DNA of 12,288 nt, taken from contig JAEWGA010000076.1 of NCBI GenBank assembly GCA_023388555.1, forward strand, positions 1 to 12,288, in the 5' to 3' direction. The notes beneath the pieces were generated by a model. It was not told the origin of the DNA and did not search any database. It saw only the letters and a program-made list of their open reading frames with translations. The translations under genes and the position numbers were made by a program. Below are positions 11,621 to 12,288 of this stretch, one piece after another (the first letter of the stretch is position 1; the number at the start of each line of letters is the position of its first letter). The DNA is from Bacteroidota bacterium. GTDB taxonomy: Bacteria > Bacteroidota > Bacteroidia > Bacteroidales > Porphyromonadaceae.

Positions 11621-12288
11621 ATGAAAGACTTGAAACTTAAGTCTTTGCCTCGCAAGGCAATGTTTTTGGCTACAGCTGCTGTTGTAGCATTTATGATTAG
11701 TTGTTCCGACGACATTAATCGCCCCCGTAAAGATGACGACAAAGGGAAGGACCCCTCTAAAGAGCAAGTGGATAACACTGGGGGAAAGGTTCAAATTGCC
11801 GAACTAATCCAACTGTGGGACGGCTCTAAAAAAATAGACCCCGAGACCTTTGTTGCCGACACCGTTCTGCTTTCGCTGCCAGAAGAAAAGCTGGAGATAC
11901 CTGTTACATTACACCAAAGTGTAGCCGAGGTATCTGGGGAAAACCTGCCCGAAGGGTGGTCCGTGGAAACCAATGAGGAAAAGAAGGTGCTGAAAATTGG
12001 AGCACCTGCTACTTCGCCAGAGGAGATTGGTGAACCTGTTAAAGTACAGTTTGGCCTAAAGGACGCCAAGGGCAAGGTGTTAGCTTCCGTTATATTGCCC
12101 GTGCGCTTTATTCCGTACTTTAACGATAGTAAAGCACTTATAGTACTGGATAAAGCCGATAAGGGTGACCTCTCCTTCGTTTCTTCGAAAGGAGAAGTGC
12201 TGAAAAATATATTTAGCCAAAGGAACCCCAACGAAAAACTTGGAGCTAACTGTGCCGAAATAGCCGAGTACAAAGGGCTGTACTACGT
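11621..12288 (+). CDS. Surface-type lipoprotein with possible DUF5074/YncE-like beta-propeller, partial
   Basis: The first 222 codons are open; the gene continues past the right edge. A signal peptide with basic N-region and hydrophobic core ends in the lipobox FMISC (Cys 28). The acidic SDD after the Cys resembles the lipoprotein export signal of Bacteroidota, so exposure on the cell surface is likely. After a charged, low-complexity linker (about 32-58), residues about 59-160 look like an Ig-like beta domain. From about 165 the pattern LIVLDKADKGDLSFVSSKG and then FSQRNPN resembles the first blade of DUF5074/YncE-like propellers. Such lipoproteins, for example BtuG in Bacteroides, often bind ligands for TonB-dependent receptors; that role here is inference. 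A 147-nt structured leader precedes the gene. Confidence 0.7.
   Translation, partial: MKDLKLKSLPRKAMFLATAAVVAFMISCSDDINRPRKDDDKGKDPSKEQVDNTGGKVQIAELIQLWDGSKKIDPETFVADTVLLSLPEEKLEIPVTLHQSVAEVSGENLPEGWSVETNEEKKVLKIGAPATSPEEIGEPVKVQFGLKDAKGKVLASVILPVRFIPYFNDSKALIVLDKADKGDLSFVSSKGEVLKNIFSQRNPNEKLGANCAEIAEYKGLYY

Noticed and set aside
11791..12273. 160-codon minus-strand frame at the right edge
   Set aside because: The plus strand encodes a coherent lipoprotein over the whole stretch with signal peptide and lipobox; the opposite frame shows no family features.

Overview
The window looks like a chromosomal segment of a Bacteroidota, most likely order Bacteroidales and possibly near Porphyromonadaceae. 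Three things point there: promoters of the TTTG-N19-TAnnTTTG type, gene starts without Shine-Dalgarno sequences, and family-specific proteins (RNase H1 with a viroplasmin domain, a PnuC/PnuT transporter beside a thiamine pyrophosphokinase, a TonB ending in a GKPV...PVSFRL-type tail, a lipoprotein with an acidic CSDD start). The genus cannot be fixed from the sequence alone.

Left part (1-1199): no convincing gene. It holds the tail of a possible terminator from a gene off the window, and then a striking low-complexity island at about 573-1074. One arm is rich in G-tracts and the other in C-tracts; they form a long imperfect inverted repeat around a core with three 22-bp-spaced copies of an 11-mer.

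Minus-strand operon (4054 down to 1312): a PnuC/PnuT-type vitamin transporter, thiamine pyrophosphokinase, YaaA (peroxide/iron stress) and RNase HI, tightly packed and closed by an intrinsic terminator at 1200-1229. The first two genes make a thiamine salvage pair: uptake followed by pyrophosphorylation.

Stable RNA unit (4196-4497, plus strand): a consensus promoter, a small SRP RNA (ffs), tRNA-Thr(TGT) 3 nt later, and a strong intrinsic terminator.

Right part (plus strand): a membrane-anchored PpiD/SurA-like peptidyl-prolyl isomerase; then purA (AMP synthesis) with a YugP-like membrane zinc peptidase 28 bp downstream; a TonB energy transducer with its own promoter box; an FHS-family (FucP-like) MFS sugar permease; and, after a structured 5' leader, the start of a surface-type lipoprotein that seems to enter a DUF5074/YncE-like beta-propeller and runs off the right edge. 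Most of this is ordinary housekeeping DNA. The parts least explained by known genes are the mirrored G/C island and the long structured leader at 11476-11570.
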